In this document: positions 27,182 through 34,607 of the stretch, one piece after another
Numbering within the stretch: the stretch's first letter is position 1
How the letters are laid out: each line of letters begins with the position of its first letter
NCBI GenBank assembly: GCA_050949725.1
Contig: JBMNGH010000009.1
Location: 59,328 to 123,327 of the forward strand
Direction of reading: 5' to 3'
Source: JBMNGH01 sp050949725
GTDB taxonomy: Bacteria; Bacillota; Thermosediminibacteria; Thermosediminibacterales; Tepidanaerobacteraceae
Length of the DNA: 64,000 nt
The notes under the pieces: generated by a model
What the model saw: only the letters and a program-made list of their open reading frames with translations
Database searches by the model: none
What the model was told of the DNA's origin: nothing
Made by a program: the position numbers and the translations under genes

Positions 27182-28399
27182 ATGGACGATGTCATTGCTT
27201 TTATGTCCAATACTACAGCAGGCGTTGAAAAAGACAAAACATTTATCGAACTATTGTCTCGGAATGAAATTCAGAAAGTTAGAGATTTCCAAAAAAGCTT
27301 TCCCGAGTACTGTATTACACCTCTTTGCAGGCTTCAGGGGCTTGCTGACCATTTAAATATTGATAGAATATGGATCAAAAATGAATCCTGCCGTTTTGGG
27401 CTAAATTCGTTCAAGGTGTTGGGAAGCACATATGCGATAGGAAAATACTTGAGCAAGTCAATTGGGAAAGATATAGGAGATTGTCCGTTTGATTTACTGA
27501 GTTCCGACTCAGTTAAAAAAAAAATAGGAAGGAAGTTGTTTGTAACTGCTACTGACGGAAACCATGGCAGGGCAGTAGCCTGGGCGGCTAAACGTTTTGG
27601 ACATGATTCCGTGGTCTTTTTACCGAGAAACTCGGCAAGGATAAGACTTGAAAACATTATAAGAGAAGGCGCAGAAGCATCAATACTTGATATGAATTAT
27701 GATGATGCCGTAAGATACGGCAAACTATATGCTGACCAGCGAGGCGGTGTGGTAGTACAGGATACGGCTTGGGAAGGATATACGGATATTCCGATGTGGA
27801 TTATGCAGGGATATGCTACTCTTATAGATGAGGCTATGGAGCAGCTTGATGCTTTGAATGAGCGGTTGCCCACACACGTTTTCCTTCAGGCAGGTGTTGG
27901 CTCTTTTGCAGGTGCGATACAGGGATACCTTTACAATTTATCTGTCAAGAAAAGGCCAATAACCGTCATAATTGAACCTCAAACTGCGGCGTGCTTGTTT
28001 AAATCCGTGGAGTCAGGTGAAGGTGAGCCATATGCAGTAAAAGGTGATTTGGTTACGATAATGGCTGGCCTTGCCTGTGGAGAGCCTAATATTGTAAGCT
28101 TGAATATCCTCCGCAACTTTGCAGATGCCTTTATTGCGTGTAAAGATTCAGTTGCTGCAAGGGGTATGAGAATACTTGGGAATCCTTTGAACGGTGATCC
28201 CATAATAATTGCAGGTGCCTCAGGCGCTGTCGGTCTTGGTGTGGCATCGCTAATACTAGAAAGGCGCGAATTTGAGGAAGTAAAAGATCGGTTGGGGCTT
28301 AATCAGAACTCAAGGATACTGGTCATAAATACAGAAGGCGATACTGAGCCTGAGTTGTATCGAAAAATAGTTTGGGATGGCTTATTCCCTCTCATTTAA
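27182..28399 (+). CDS. dpaL: 2,3-Diaminopropionate ammonia-lyase
   Basis: 405 aa fold-type II PLP enzyme. LNSFKVLGSTYAIG carries the Schiff-base lysine, ATDGNHGRAVAWAA the phosphate-contact loop, and QAGVGSFAGA the glycine-rich cofactor-binding loop. Converts 2,3-diaminopropionate to pyruvate and two ammonia. In the recently described anaerobic uric-acid pathway the homologue YgeX acts after ureido-group removal. Here no YgeY-type hydrolase is seen. Start ATG with GAGGAAG 10 nt upstream; last gene before a clear terminator. Confidence 0.9.
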   Translation: MDDVIAFMSNTTAGVEKDKTFIELLSRNEIQKVRDFQKSFPEYCITPLCRLQGLADHLNIDRIWIKNESCRFGLNSFKVLGSTYAIGKYLSKSIGKDIGDCPFDLLSSDSVKKKIGRKLFVTATDGNHGRAVAWAAKRFGHDSVVFLPRNSARIRLENIIREGAEASILDMNYDDAVRYGKLYADQRGGVVVQDTAWEGYTDIPMWIMQGYATLIDEAMEQLDALNERLPTHVFLQAGVGSFAGAIQGYLYNLSVKKRPITVIIEPQTAACLFKSVESGEGEPYAVKGDLVTIMAGLACGEPNIVSLNILRNFADAFIACKDSVAARGMRILGNPLNGDPIIIAGASGAVGLGVASLILERREFEEVKDRLGLNQNSRILVINTEGDTEPELYRKIVWDGLFPLI

Positions 28400-28410
28400 A
28401 TATATATATT

Positions 28411-28440
28411 GGTGCCAAACTGATGTGCGGCACCTTTTTT
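28411..28440 (+). terminator. Terminator ending the catabolic cluster
   Basis: GGTGCC (28411-28416) and GGCACC (28429-28434) with a 12-nt loop and six T. Placed 12 nt after the dpaL stop. Confidence 0.85.
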
Positions 28441-28510
28441 ATTGTGAAACGACAAGGTTCTCGGTCCGGGAAGCAGTCTTTGATAGCGTTGTTGAGTGAG
28501 GGTCTTATTA
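28441..28510 (+). repeat. Dispersed hairpin repeat, copy 2
   Basis: Starts ATTGTGAAACGACAAGG immediately after the dpaL terminator T-run and ends AGGGTCTTATTA. The central stem is degenerate (GCAGTCTTTGATAGC), so this is among the more diverged copies. Confidence 0.65.
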
Positions 28511-28623
28511 TGGCCAAGGAGTAAATTGTCCATAAATTCTAATTTTTAGAAGGTATAATTAAAAAGGTGAAGAATATATATTTATGTGGCATATTTTAAA
28601 AGGTAAATAGGGGGGGGAAAAAG

Positions 28624-29004
28624 ATGGAAGGTAAAACCTTGATAAATGAAACGGTTTTTGCGGATATCGCAATGGAAGCGATGCGCAAGGTGGAGGAGGT
28701 TTTCAGGAAGGACAAAAAAGGTGCACTGTCGGGCATAACGAAGCTGTTTGCTGATAGATTTGCCCCTCAGATAAACGCCAAAAAAACGGAAATGGCCGAT
28801 ATGGAAGAAGATTTAACTGGGAGTGTGGCTTTTGAGGTGAAGCTCACTGTCGTATATGGGGTCAAAATCCCCGAAGTTGCACAAAAGGTCAGAGAAAAGA
28901 TCATAAGTGAAGTAGAAGACCTTACGGGATATAAAGTTGATAAAGTAGATATTGTTATTGACAGAATAGTAATGCCAGAACAAGCGCAAGAAGAGAATAA
29001 TTGA
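28624..29004 (+). CDS. Asp23/Gls24 family envelope stress protein
   Basis: 126 aa. INETVFADIAMEAMRKVEEV start and the C-terminal pattern VKLTVVYGVKIPEVAQKVREKIISEVEDLTGYKVDKVDIVIDRIV are typical of Asp23/Gls24/YloU proteins, which associate with the envelope and respond to alkaline or cell-wall stress. Preceded by a seven-G run as ribosome-binding site. Monocistronic by appearance: a repeat lies upstream and a terminator downstream. Confidence 0.85.
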   Translation: MEGKTLINETVFADIAMEAMRKVEEVFRKDKKGALSGITKLFADRFAPQINAKKTEMADMEEDLTGSVAFEVKLTVVYGVKIPEVAQKVREKIISEVEDLTGYKVDKVDIVIDRIVMPEQAQEENN

Positions 29005-29023
29005 GTAAAAAGTCTATGTCATC

Positions 29024-29046
29024 AAAGCCCCAACCGGGGCTTTTTT
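29024..29046 (+). terminator. Rho-independent terminator
   Basis: AAAGCCCC, four-base loop, GGGGCTTTTTT, 20 nt after the Gls24-like gene. Confidence 0.88.
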
Positions 29047-29120
29047 ACAGTTGTGAATAGCTTTAAAAAAGATAAAATTTGTTGTATATTGGTGTAAAAC
29101 ATAATAGGCCGGTGTTGCAA

Positions 29121-30452
29121 ATGAGCGATGAGCAAAAGTCTATATTTGATGAAGAGGCTAAAAAAACATCTCCCCTAGCCGATAAGATGAGACCAAAAGA
29201 CTTAGATGGTTTTGTCGGGCAGGAGCATATTCTCGGAAAGGGAAAAGTATTGAGGAAGTTAATAGAAAACGACAGCATTACATCGATGATTTTGTGGGGA
29301 CCACCTGGAGTTGGAAAGACCACACTAGCAAAAATCATAGCTGAAAAAACCAAGGCACATTTTGAAACTTTTAGTGCAGTGCTTTCAGGGATAAAAGAGA
29401 TTAAACTCGTGATGAAGCAGGCTGAAGAGAGAAGGAGATATGGTGTCAGGACATTACTGTTTATTGATGAGATCCACAGGTTTAATAAATCTCAGCAAGA
29501 TGCCTTTCTGCCCTATGTTGAAAAAGGTGATATTATTTTAATAGGTGCTACTACTGAAAACCCTTCTTTCGGATTGAATTCTGCCCTCTTATCGCGTTCA
29601 AAGGTTTTTGTAATGAAACCTTTGAGCATCCAAGACATTGTGGTGTTGTTGAAAAGGGCGCTTTCAGATAAAAAAAATGGTTTAGGAAGCCTGGACATAT
29701 CAGTAGATGAAGATGTGCTTCAATTGATTGCAAGATTGGCTGATGGGGATGCTCGAGTAGCTTTTAACACCCTTGAGCTGGTAGCTCTGGGATGTACCCC
29801 TGATGAAGACAACAGGTTGAATATAACTCGGGGAGAATTAGAAAAGGCACTGCAGCAAAAGATACTCATATACGACAAAAACGGCGAAGAACACTTCAAT
29901 CATATATCTGCTTTCCATAAATCCTTGAGAAATAGTGACAGTGATGCGGCTTTATACTGGCTTGCCAGAATGCTCGAGGCTGGCGAAGACCCACTTTACA
30001 TTGCGAGGAGAATCATTAGATTTGCGTCTGAGGATGTCGGGCTTGCAGACCCCGATGCTCTGTCACAGGCAATTGCAGCATATAATGCTGCTTACTTTAT
30101 AGGTATGCCTGAGTGTAGTGTAAATCTTGCACAGGCAACGGTTTACCTTGCGCTGGCGCCAAAATCCAATGCTCTATATACGGGATATAATAAAGCCAAA
30201 AGGGATGCATTGGAAACCCTGGCTCAGCCGGTTCCGCTCCATTTGAGAAATGCACCAACAGGTTTATTGAAACAAATCGGTTATGGCAAGGGATACAAGT
30301 ATGCACATGATTTCGACGACAAAATTGCCGATATGGAATGTTTACCGGAAAATCTTGTGGGAAAACAATACTATAATCCAACAGGATGTGGAAAAGAAAA
30401 GTGGTACGAGCAAAGAAAGACACAGCTTAATATCTTAAGAAAACGCAAATAA
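29121..30452 (+). CDS. rarA: Replication-associated recombination protein A (RarA/MgsA)
   Basis: About 443 aa clamp-loader-like AAA+ ATPase that acts at stalled forks. MRPKDLDGFVGQEHIL, Walker A GPPGVGKTTL near residue 65, Walker B LLFIDEIHRFNKSQQDA near 115, GATTENPSF sensor 1, and the C-terminal tetramerisation domain (VYLALAPKSNALYTGYNKA; HLRNAPTGLLKQIGYGKGYKYAHD). An in-frame TTG at 29079 would add 14 residues of unlikely sequence; the ATG at 29121 fits the family although its ribosome-binding site is weak. Confidence 0.93.
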   Translation: MSDEQKSIFDEEAKKTSPLADKMRPKDLDGFVGQEHILGKGKVLRKLIENDSITSMILWGPPGVGKTTLAKIIAEKTKAHFETFSAVLSGIKEIKLVMKQAEERRRYGVRTLLFIDEIHRFNKSQQDAFLPYVEKGDIILIGATTENPSFGLNSALLSRSKVFVMKPLSIQDIVVLLKRALSDKKNGLGSLDISVDEDVLQLIARLADGDARVAFNTLELVALGCTPDEDNRLNITRGELEKALQQKILIYDKNGEEHFNHISAFHKSLRNSDSDAALYWLARMLEAGEDPLYIARRIIRFASEDVGLADPDALSQAIAAYNAAYFIGMPECSVNLAQATVYLALAPKSNALYTGYNKAKRDALETLAQPVPLHLRNAPTGLLKQIGYGKGYKYAHDFDDKIADMECLPENLVGKQYYNPTGCGKEKWYEQRKTQLNILRKRK

Positions 30453-30544
30453 CATTTAGTTTAGTATTTTCAAGATGGGGTATTAATTACTATCTAGGCT
30501 CTGATGGGTAAAAATGGCAATATGTAAAGTGGAGGAAGTGAGAC

Positions 30545-31180
30545 ATGTTTAAAGACCGTTGTGATGCAGGAGTTCGATTGGCCAAAAGACTGGAAAAGTA
30601 CAAGGACAACCCGAATACAATTGTTTTTGCCATACCTCGTGGAGGAGTTATTGTAGCGTCGGTAGTATGTAATCTATTGAATGTACCTATGGATATCGTA
30701 ATCACCAGAAAGATAGGAGCACCTTTTAACCAAGAATTGGCTATAGGCGCGGTGGGGCCGACTGGTGCGAAAATTTTAAACCATGATGCGATTAATATTT
30801 TAGGTGCTGGTGAAGGTTATATAGAAAAAGAATCGAAAAAAACGATGCAAGAAGTACGAGAGAGGCTAAAAAAGTACAGAGGCAGTGATAAATACGATAA
30901 ATTATCAGGTAAAACTGCAATACTTATTGATGATGGAATAGCAACCGGTTATACGGTTATGGCAGCTATCAATTTTTTGATAGAGCTTAACCCTGAAACT
31001 ATAATTTTGGGCACACCCGTCATTGCGCCAGACACATTAACTAAAATTCAGCAGCAGGTAAATGAAGTTGTCTATATTATTTCTAAGGAACCTTTTTTTG
31101 CTATTGGCCAGTTCTATGAAATATTTTCTCAGGTATCAGATGCAGAGGTAATGAAAGCAATTCAAAATTATACGAGATAG
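30545..31180 (+). CDS. Phosphoribosyltransferase-domain protein
   Basis: 211 aa. PRTase type I fold with the PRPP motif AILIDDGIATGYTVMAAI near residue 125 and AIPRGGVIVASVV near 30. RKIGAPFNQELAIGAVGPTG is typical of a family often annotated only as phosphoribosyltransferase, sometimes fused to hydrolases. A purine salvage role would fit the neighbourhood but is not shown. ATG follows GGAGGAAGTGAGAC. Confidence 0.85.
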   Translation: MFKDRCDAGVRLAKRLEKYKDNPNTIVFAIPRGGVIVASVVCNLLNVPMDIVITRKIGAPFNQELAIGAVGPTGAKILNHDAINILGAGEGYIEKESKKTMQEVRERLKKYRGSDKYDKLSGKTAILIDDGIATGYTVMAAINFLIELNPETIILGTPVIAPDTLTKIQQQVNEVVYIISKEPFFAIGQFYEIFSQVSDAEVMKAIQNYTR

Positions 31181-31220
31181 ATGTTCTAATAAACAGAACA
31201 GCTTTTAAAGGGGAATGATA

Positions 31221-32177
31221 ATGTTGGGGAGCATAACAGAAATTGATGGAATAGAAATCGGACATGCTGGAGACCTCGACGCCGCAACCGGTTGCACGGT
31301 GGTTTTGTGCAGAAAAGGTGCGGTTGCGGGAGTTGATGTCAGAGGAGGTGCGCCTGGAACAAGAGAAACCGATTTGCTCAATCCACAAAATATGGTTGAA
31401 AAGGTTCACGCAATTTATTTGGGCGGGGGAAGTGCCTTTGGTCTCGATGGTGTTTCAGGTGTAATGAAATACCTGGAAGAACGGGGAGTAGGCCTTGATG
31501 TAGGTGTTGCCAAGGTTCCCATAGTGCCGGCTGCAGTCCTTTTTGATTTAAACATAGGAGACTCAGCGAGGAGGCCGGATTTCAGCATGGGGTATGAGGC
31601 ATGTTTGAATGCATCTGACAAAAATGACATGTCAGGAAATGTCGGTGCCGGTATTGGGGCAACAGTGGGTAAAATACTTGGTGACAGGTTTTCCATGAAA
31701 GGAGGACTTGGCACCTCATCTATCAAGGTCGGAGAGCTTTTGGTGGGAGCAATTGTTGCTGTGAACTGCCTTGGGGATGTAGTAGACCCAAAAACCGGAG
31801 AAATCATCGCTGGTGTGCTGGACGAATCCAAAAAGGGATTTGCGGATTCTCTAAAACTGCTAAAAGAGGGAACAGCCAATTTGGTGAGGTTTGGCACAAA
31901 TACAACTATAGGTGTGGTTGCTACAAATGCAATTCTTTCCAAAGCCGGGGCCAATAAGGTGGCTTCTATGTCGCATAATGGTTATGCACGGACTATAAAG
32001 CCGGTCCACACGATGTATGATGGGGATACGGTTTTTAGTCTTGCCACATGCGAGGTCGAGGCAGATGTTACAATTATTGGTGAGCTTGCAGCAGAAGCAG
32101 TTTCAATGGCTATTGTATCTGCCGTAAAAAACGCAAAATCGCTTTGCGGTAAAGTCGCCAGAACTGATTTATTGTAG
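31221..32177 (+). CDS. P1/S58 family aminopeptidase (DmpA-like)
   Basis: About 318 aa. N-terminal nucleophile hydrolase of the DmpA/L-aminopeptidase family. GGGSAFGLDGVSGVMKYLEE and GNVGAGIGATVGK are family motifs, and NTTIGVVATNA near residue 234 is the self-cleavage region, where a Thr/Ser becomes the N-terminal nucleophile. Substrates are short peptides, beta-peptides or amino-acid amides. The ATG at 31221 is 7 nt from AAAGGGGA; the ATG at 31215 abuts the site. Confidence 0.88.
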   Translation: MLGSITEIDGIEIGHAGDLDAATGCTVVLCRKGAVAGVDVRGGAPGTRETDLLNPQNMVEKVHAIYLGGGSAFGLDGVSGVMKYLEERGVGLDVGVAKVPIVPAAVLFDLNIGDSARRPDFSMGYEACLNASDKNDMSGNVGAGIGATVGKILGDRFSMKGGLGTSSIKVGELLVGAIVAVNCLGDVVDPKTGEIIAGVLDESKKGFADSLKLLKEGTANLVRFGTNTTIGVVATNAILSKAGANKVASMSHNGYARTIKPVHTMYDGDTVFSLATCEVEADVTIIGELAAEAVSMAIVSAVKNAKSLCGKVARTDLL

Positions 32178-32254
32178 TCAAAAGCCGATTTGTAATACAT
32201 AATCTGATTTTTACCTGCTAATAATAACAAAAAAACAAAGGGAAGGTGTACACT

Positions 32255-32458
32255 GTGAAAATAAGTGGTAGAAATCAGATTTCAGGTAAGGTGACTAGTT
32301 TACACAAAGACGACATTATGGCAAAAGTCAATTTGGATATTGGTGGCCAAAACATAACTGCTGTTATAACAAGGGATGCTGCAGATGACTTAGGAATAAA
32401 TACCGGGGACGAAGTCAAGGCTTTAATTAAATCTACATCGGTAATGCTGATTAAATGA
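32255..32458 (+). CDS. Molbindin (Mop/TOBE-domain molybdate-binding protein)
   Basis: 67 aa single Mop domain: KISGRNQISGKVTSL start, then VNLDIGGQNITAVITRDAADDLGI and GDEVKALIKSTSVML. Such proteins bind molybdate or tungstate oligomerically in the cytoplasm and buffer metal. GTG at 32255 lies 8 nt after AAGGGAAGG; the GTG at 32246 overlaps that site. It may supply molybdenum for the xanthine-dehydrogenase-type enzyme encoded 6-10 kb upstream. Confidence 0.88.
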   Translation: MKISGRNQISGKVTSLHKDDIMAKVNLDIGGQNITAVITRDAADDLGINTGDEVKALIKSTSVMLIK

Positions 32459-32520
32459 GAACCCCACCCGACGACGCAATAAAAGATTGCTGTTGGGTCC
32501 CGGGGACCCAGCGCTTCGCT
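32457..32520 (-). repeat. Dispersed hairpin repeat, copy 3 (inverted)
   Basis: Reverse-orientation copy beginning at the molbindin stop codon. GCAAT/ATTGC stem with flanking GTCCCGGGGACC palindrome. The distal ACAACAAGG part is replaced by AGCGAAGCGC. Confidence 0.7.
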
Positions 32521-32523
32521 AAA

Positions 32524-32587
32524 GAACCCCACCCGAAACGCAATCAAAATTGCTGTTGGGTCCCGGGAACCTTGTTGTTCCACACAC
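32524..32587 (-). repeat. Dispersed hairpin repeat, copy 4 (inverted)
   Basis: Second copy in direct tandem with copy 3, near-full length: on the minus strand GGAACAACAAGGTTCCCGGG, then GCAAT-TTTG-ATTGC, then GGGTGGGGTTCTT. The two tandem copies are close to identical over about 45 nt, suggesting recent local duplication. Confidence 0.75.
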
Positions 32588-32638
32588 ACAAAAAAAAATA
32601 GCACAGCGTAAAATTAGTATATAACAGCATTAAAACAG

Positions 32639-32663
32639 AAAACCGGCAAAATCCGGTTTTTTT
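32639..32663. terminator. Bidirectional terminator (molbindin / NifU)
   Basis: AAAACCGG, loop CAAAAT, CCGGTTTT plus T-run. Lies between convergent genes. Confidence 0.85.
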
Positions 32664-32728
32664 ATAATTTTATTATAACGTATCTCTCCATTTTTGAGTC
32701 ATTGTTTTGTAAACCTCTTAGCAACAGT

Positions 32729-33109
32729 CTATACTTGTTTACCTCCTTGTTTGTCCAAATAATCTTTTATAGCCAAGTGCAGAGCCCCAGAGCCTAAATT
32801 AGAACAATGTGTTTTTTCCTCTGGAAGAATTCCGATTGATTCTAAGATATCGTCGTCCGTAATTTCAAGAGCTTCTTCTACTTTTTTTCCAATAGCGATT
32901 TCAGTCATTATACTACTGGTCGCAATAGCGGCCGGGCAGCCCTGGATCAAAAATTTTACATCTTCTAAGACCCCATCTTTTACTTTAATATAAACTCTTA
33001 AAAAATCACCGCACGAGGGATCGCCAAACTGCCCAATGCCATCGGCATCAGGGATTTCTCCAACATTTCTGGGGTTTAGAAAATGATCTACTACTTTATC
33101 CGTGTACAT
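32729..33109 (-). CDS. nifU: NifU/IscU-like iron-sulfur cluster scaffold
   Basis: 126 aa. The three conserved cysteines of the IscU/NifU-N fold are present: GDPSCGDF near residue 33, IQGCPAAIATSS near 57 and KTHCSNLG near 101. Assembles [2Fe-2S]/[4Fe-4S] clusters from cysteine-desulfurase sulfur; no desulfurase gene is adjacent. Transcribed divergently from the Fur-family gene. Confidence 0.92.
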   Translation of the reverse strand: MYTDKVVDHFLNPRNVGEIPDADGIGQFGDPSCGDFLRVYIKVKDGVLEDVKFLIQGCPAAIATSSIMTEIAIGKKVEEALEITDDDILESIGILPEEKTHCSNLGSGALHLAIKDYLDKQGGKQV

Positions 33110-33210
33110 GATATTAAGACCCCCAATATTGTTTCAAATTACCTAAAAATTTGTTGCAATAAAGCTTTTATTTTTAAAGTTATTAGTAAGAAGAGCAGAT
33201 TTCTAATTAA

Positions 33211-33239
33211 ATAGTAATACTCTAACTGGTCTATGTCAA
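33211..33239 (-). promoter_or_regulatory. Sigma-A promoter of the nifU gene
   Basis: On the minus strand TTGACA (33239-33234), 17 bp, TACTAT (33216-33211). The spacer carries AATACTCT, which is repeated inverted near 33254-33261 (AGAGTATT), a possible operator shared with the divergent promoter. Confidence 0.75.
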
Positions 33240-33275
33240 TAAAATAATAAATGAGAGTATTTTCCGGCTCAATTA

Positions 33276-33304
33276 TTGACATAAGTTCAAAATAACAGTA
33301 TAAT
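33276..33304 (+). promoter_or_regulatory. Sigma-A promoter of the Fur-family gene
   Basis: Exact consensus TTGACA (33276-33281), 17 bp, TATAAT (33299-33304), about 75 nt before the coding start. Confidence 0.85.
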
Positions 33305-33380
33305 AAACGTATGAAGTTATGAACAAGTGGCCATAACTTGAGCGAAATATATTTTATTTTTAGGTAAAGGCGGTGAAGAA

Positions 33381-33824
33381 ATGAATCCAGCGATTACCGA
33401 AAAAATAAGGGAAAAAATATTACAATGGACGCCCCAGCGAAGGGCGGTGCTGACATCTATCGCAGATAGCAGAAAAAAACATCTTACCGCAGAAGAGATA
33501 TATCTAAGATCCAAAAAAATTATGCCGAGTATAGGTTTGGCTACAATATACCGAACGCTGGAACTGTTTTGCACAGAGGGAATCTTGCAGAAACTAAACC
33601 TCCCGGATGAACCTGCAATGTATGAATTATTATTCGATGGCAATAATAGCCACTGTCACTATGTATGTCTGGAGTGTGGTAAAATAATAGAGGCCCCTGT
33701 TGAAATAACTCTAAAAGATACTGAGAATCAAGGGATTAAAGATTTTATTATCACTGACAGGTCTTGCTGGCATTTTGGTTACTGTAAAAACTGCATGGTG
33801 AAGATGAATAAAAATGGCCGTTAA
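33381..33824 (+). CDS. Fur-family metal-dependent regulator
   Basis: 147 aa. Winged-helix N-terminus (TPQRRAVLTSIADSRKKHLTAEEIYLRSKKIMPSIGLATIYRTLELF) and a metal-binding dimerisation domain with HCHYVCLECGKI and CWHFGYCKNC, so both CXXC pairs of the structural zinc site are present. Could be Fur, Zur or PerR. A good Fur-type box before feoAB 350 nt downstream favours iron sensing. Start ATG after a GGCGGTGAAGAA site. Confidence 0.9.
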   Translation: MNPAITEKIREKILQWTPQRRAVLTSIADSRKKHLTAEEIYLRSKKIMPSIGLATIYRTLELFCTEGILQKLNLPDEPAMYELLFDGNNSHCHYVCLECGKIIEAPVEITLKDTENQGIKDFIITDRSCWHFGYCKNCMVKMNKNGR

Positions 33825-33898
33825 TCGATTATATACAACTTAATAATTTTATTATTAGAATAAAAAACCTTCTACATTTGAAGGGTTGGAGGGAACCA

Positions 33899-34054
33899 TC
33901 ATTTTTTGGTTCCCTTGTTGTTTGTCTTGTAAATGTAAATCTCAATTTCAACGTTTTTCAAGCATGTAGCATCAACTATGTTCCTATAGTAAGCTCCCCG
34001 CCCAAAATGGATGTATTCACACTCGTTTGTAGTAATTATTTGTTTAATCAACAA
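33899..34054 (-). CDS. Possible 51-aa small protein, minus strand
   Basis: Frame on the minus strand starting TTG at 34054, 5 nt after GAGAGGAG. Composition is protein-like (Ile/Tyr/Glu-rich strands such as EYIHFGRGAYYRNIVDAT and VEIEIYIYKTNNKG). It fills most of the 393-nt gap between the Fur-family gene and feoA. Family not recognised. The 3' end overlaps a GGGAACC/GGTTCCC inverted repeat (about 33891-33916). An overlapping 71-codon plus-strand frame is less protein-like. Confidence 0.35.
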   Translation of the reverse strand: MLIKQIITTNECEYIHFGRGAYYRNIVDATCLKNVEIEIYIYKTNNKGTKK

Positions 34055-34142
34055 AATGTCTCCTCTCTCATAGGTGACATTTTACCAGAATAATTTCAAC
34101 ATGACATTATCATAGAATAACTATAATCATTAAAAAAATATG

Positions 34143-34198
34143 TTGACAATGCCTAATGTTAAATGATAAAATCTAGTTGAAGATGAGAATCATTTTCA
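34143..34198 (+). promoter_or_regulatory. feoAB promoter with Fur box
   Basis: TTGACA at 34143-34148 with a -10 at 34165-34172 (GATAAA or TAAAAT, spacer 16-18). Directly downstream TGAGAATCATTTTCA (34184-34198), a 7-1-7 inverted repeat one mismatch from perfect symmetry and close to the Fur consensus TGATAATNATTATCA. Iron-loaded Fur bound here would block feoAB. Confidence 0.8.
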
Positions 34199-34217
34199 GT
34201 TACGGGAGGTCACAAAA

Positions 34218-34574
34218 ATGATTACTAGTTTGTTTACAAGCAACAACAACAAATCCCGTTTTTTCAAAAAGAATAATCCTAAAGTAATAAGCCAGCATAG
34301 GTTAAGTTCTCATCAAGTCGCGGAAATAGATCATGAAGCCAATAAACTTTTACAGCTTACATTATTAAAAGAAGGAAATGAAGGGGAGATTGCATATATA
34401 AAAGCCGGTAGGATGGCGACACAGAGGCTAAACGAGATGGGGCTTGTTCCAAAAACCAGGATAAAAATGTTAAGAAAAGGTATTCTGAAAGGTCCGGTTG
34501 AAATATTGGTCAGAAATTCACGCCTCGCAATAGGTGCAGGGCTTGCTTCAAAAATATATGTTAAAACCAGATAG
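34218..34574 (+). CDS. feoA: FeoA-domain protein with N-terminal extension
   Basis: 118 aa. The C-terminal 75 residues form the SH3-like FeoA domain (EGEIAYIKAGRMATQRLNEMGLVPKTRIKMLRKG ... GPVEILVRNSRLAIGAGLASKIYVK). The first 45 residues are an unusual basic/Asn-rich extension (NNNKSRFFKKNNPK). Supports ferrous-iron uptake by FeoB, encoded 33 nt downstream. Confidence 0.9.
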   Translation: MITSLFTSNNNKSRFFKKNNPKVISQHRLSSHQVAEIDHEANKLLQLTLLKEGNEGEIAYIKAGRMATQRLNEMGLVPKTRIKMLRKGILKGPVEILVRNSRLAIGAGLASKIYVKTR

Positions 34575-34607
34575 TCTGTGTACTTAATATAGAAAGAGGC
34601 GAAATTT

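Noticed and set aside
33878..34093. 71-codon plus-strand frame before feoA
   Set aside because: No ribosome-binding site and poor protein-like composition; the minus-strand small ORF in the same place is better supported.
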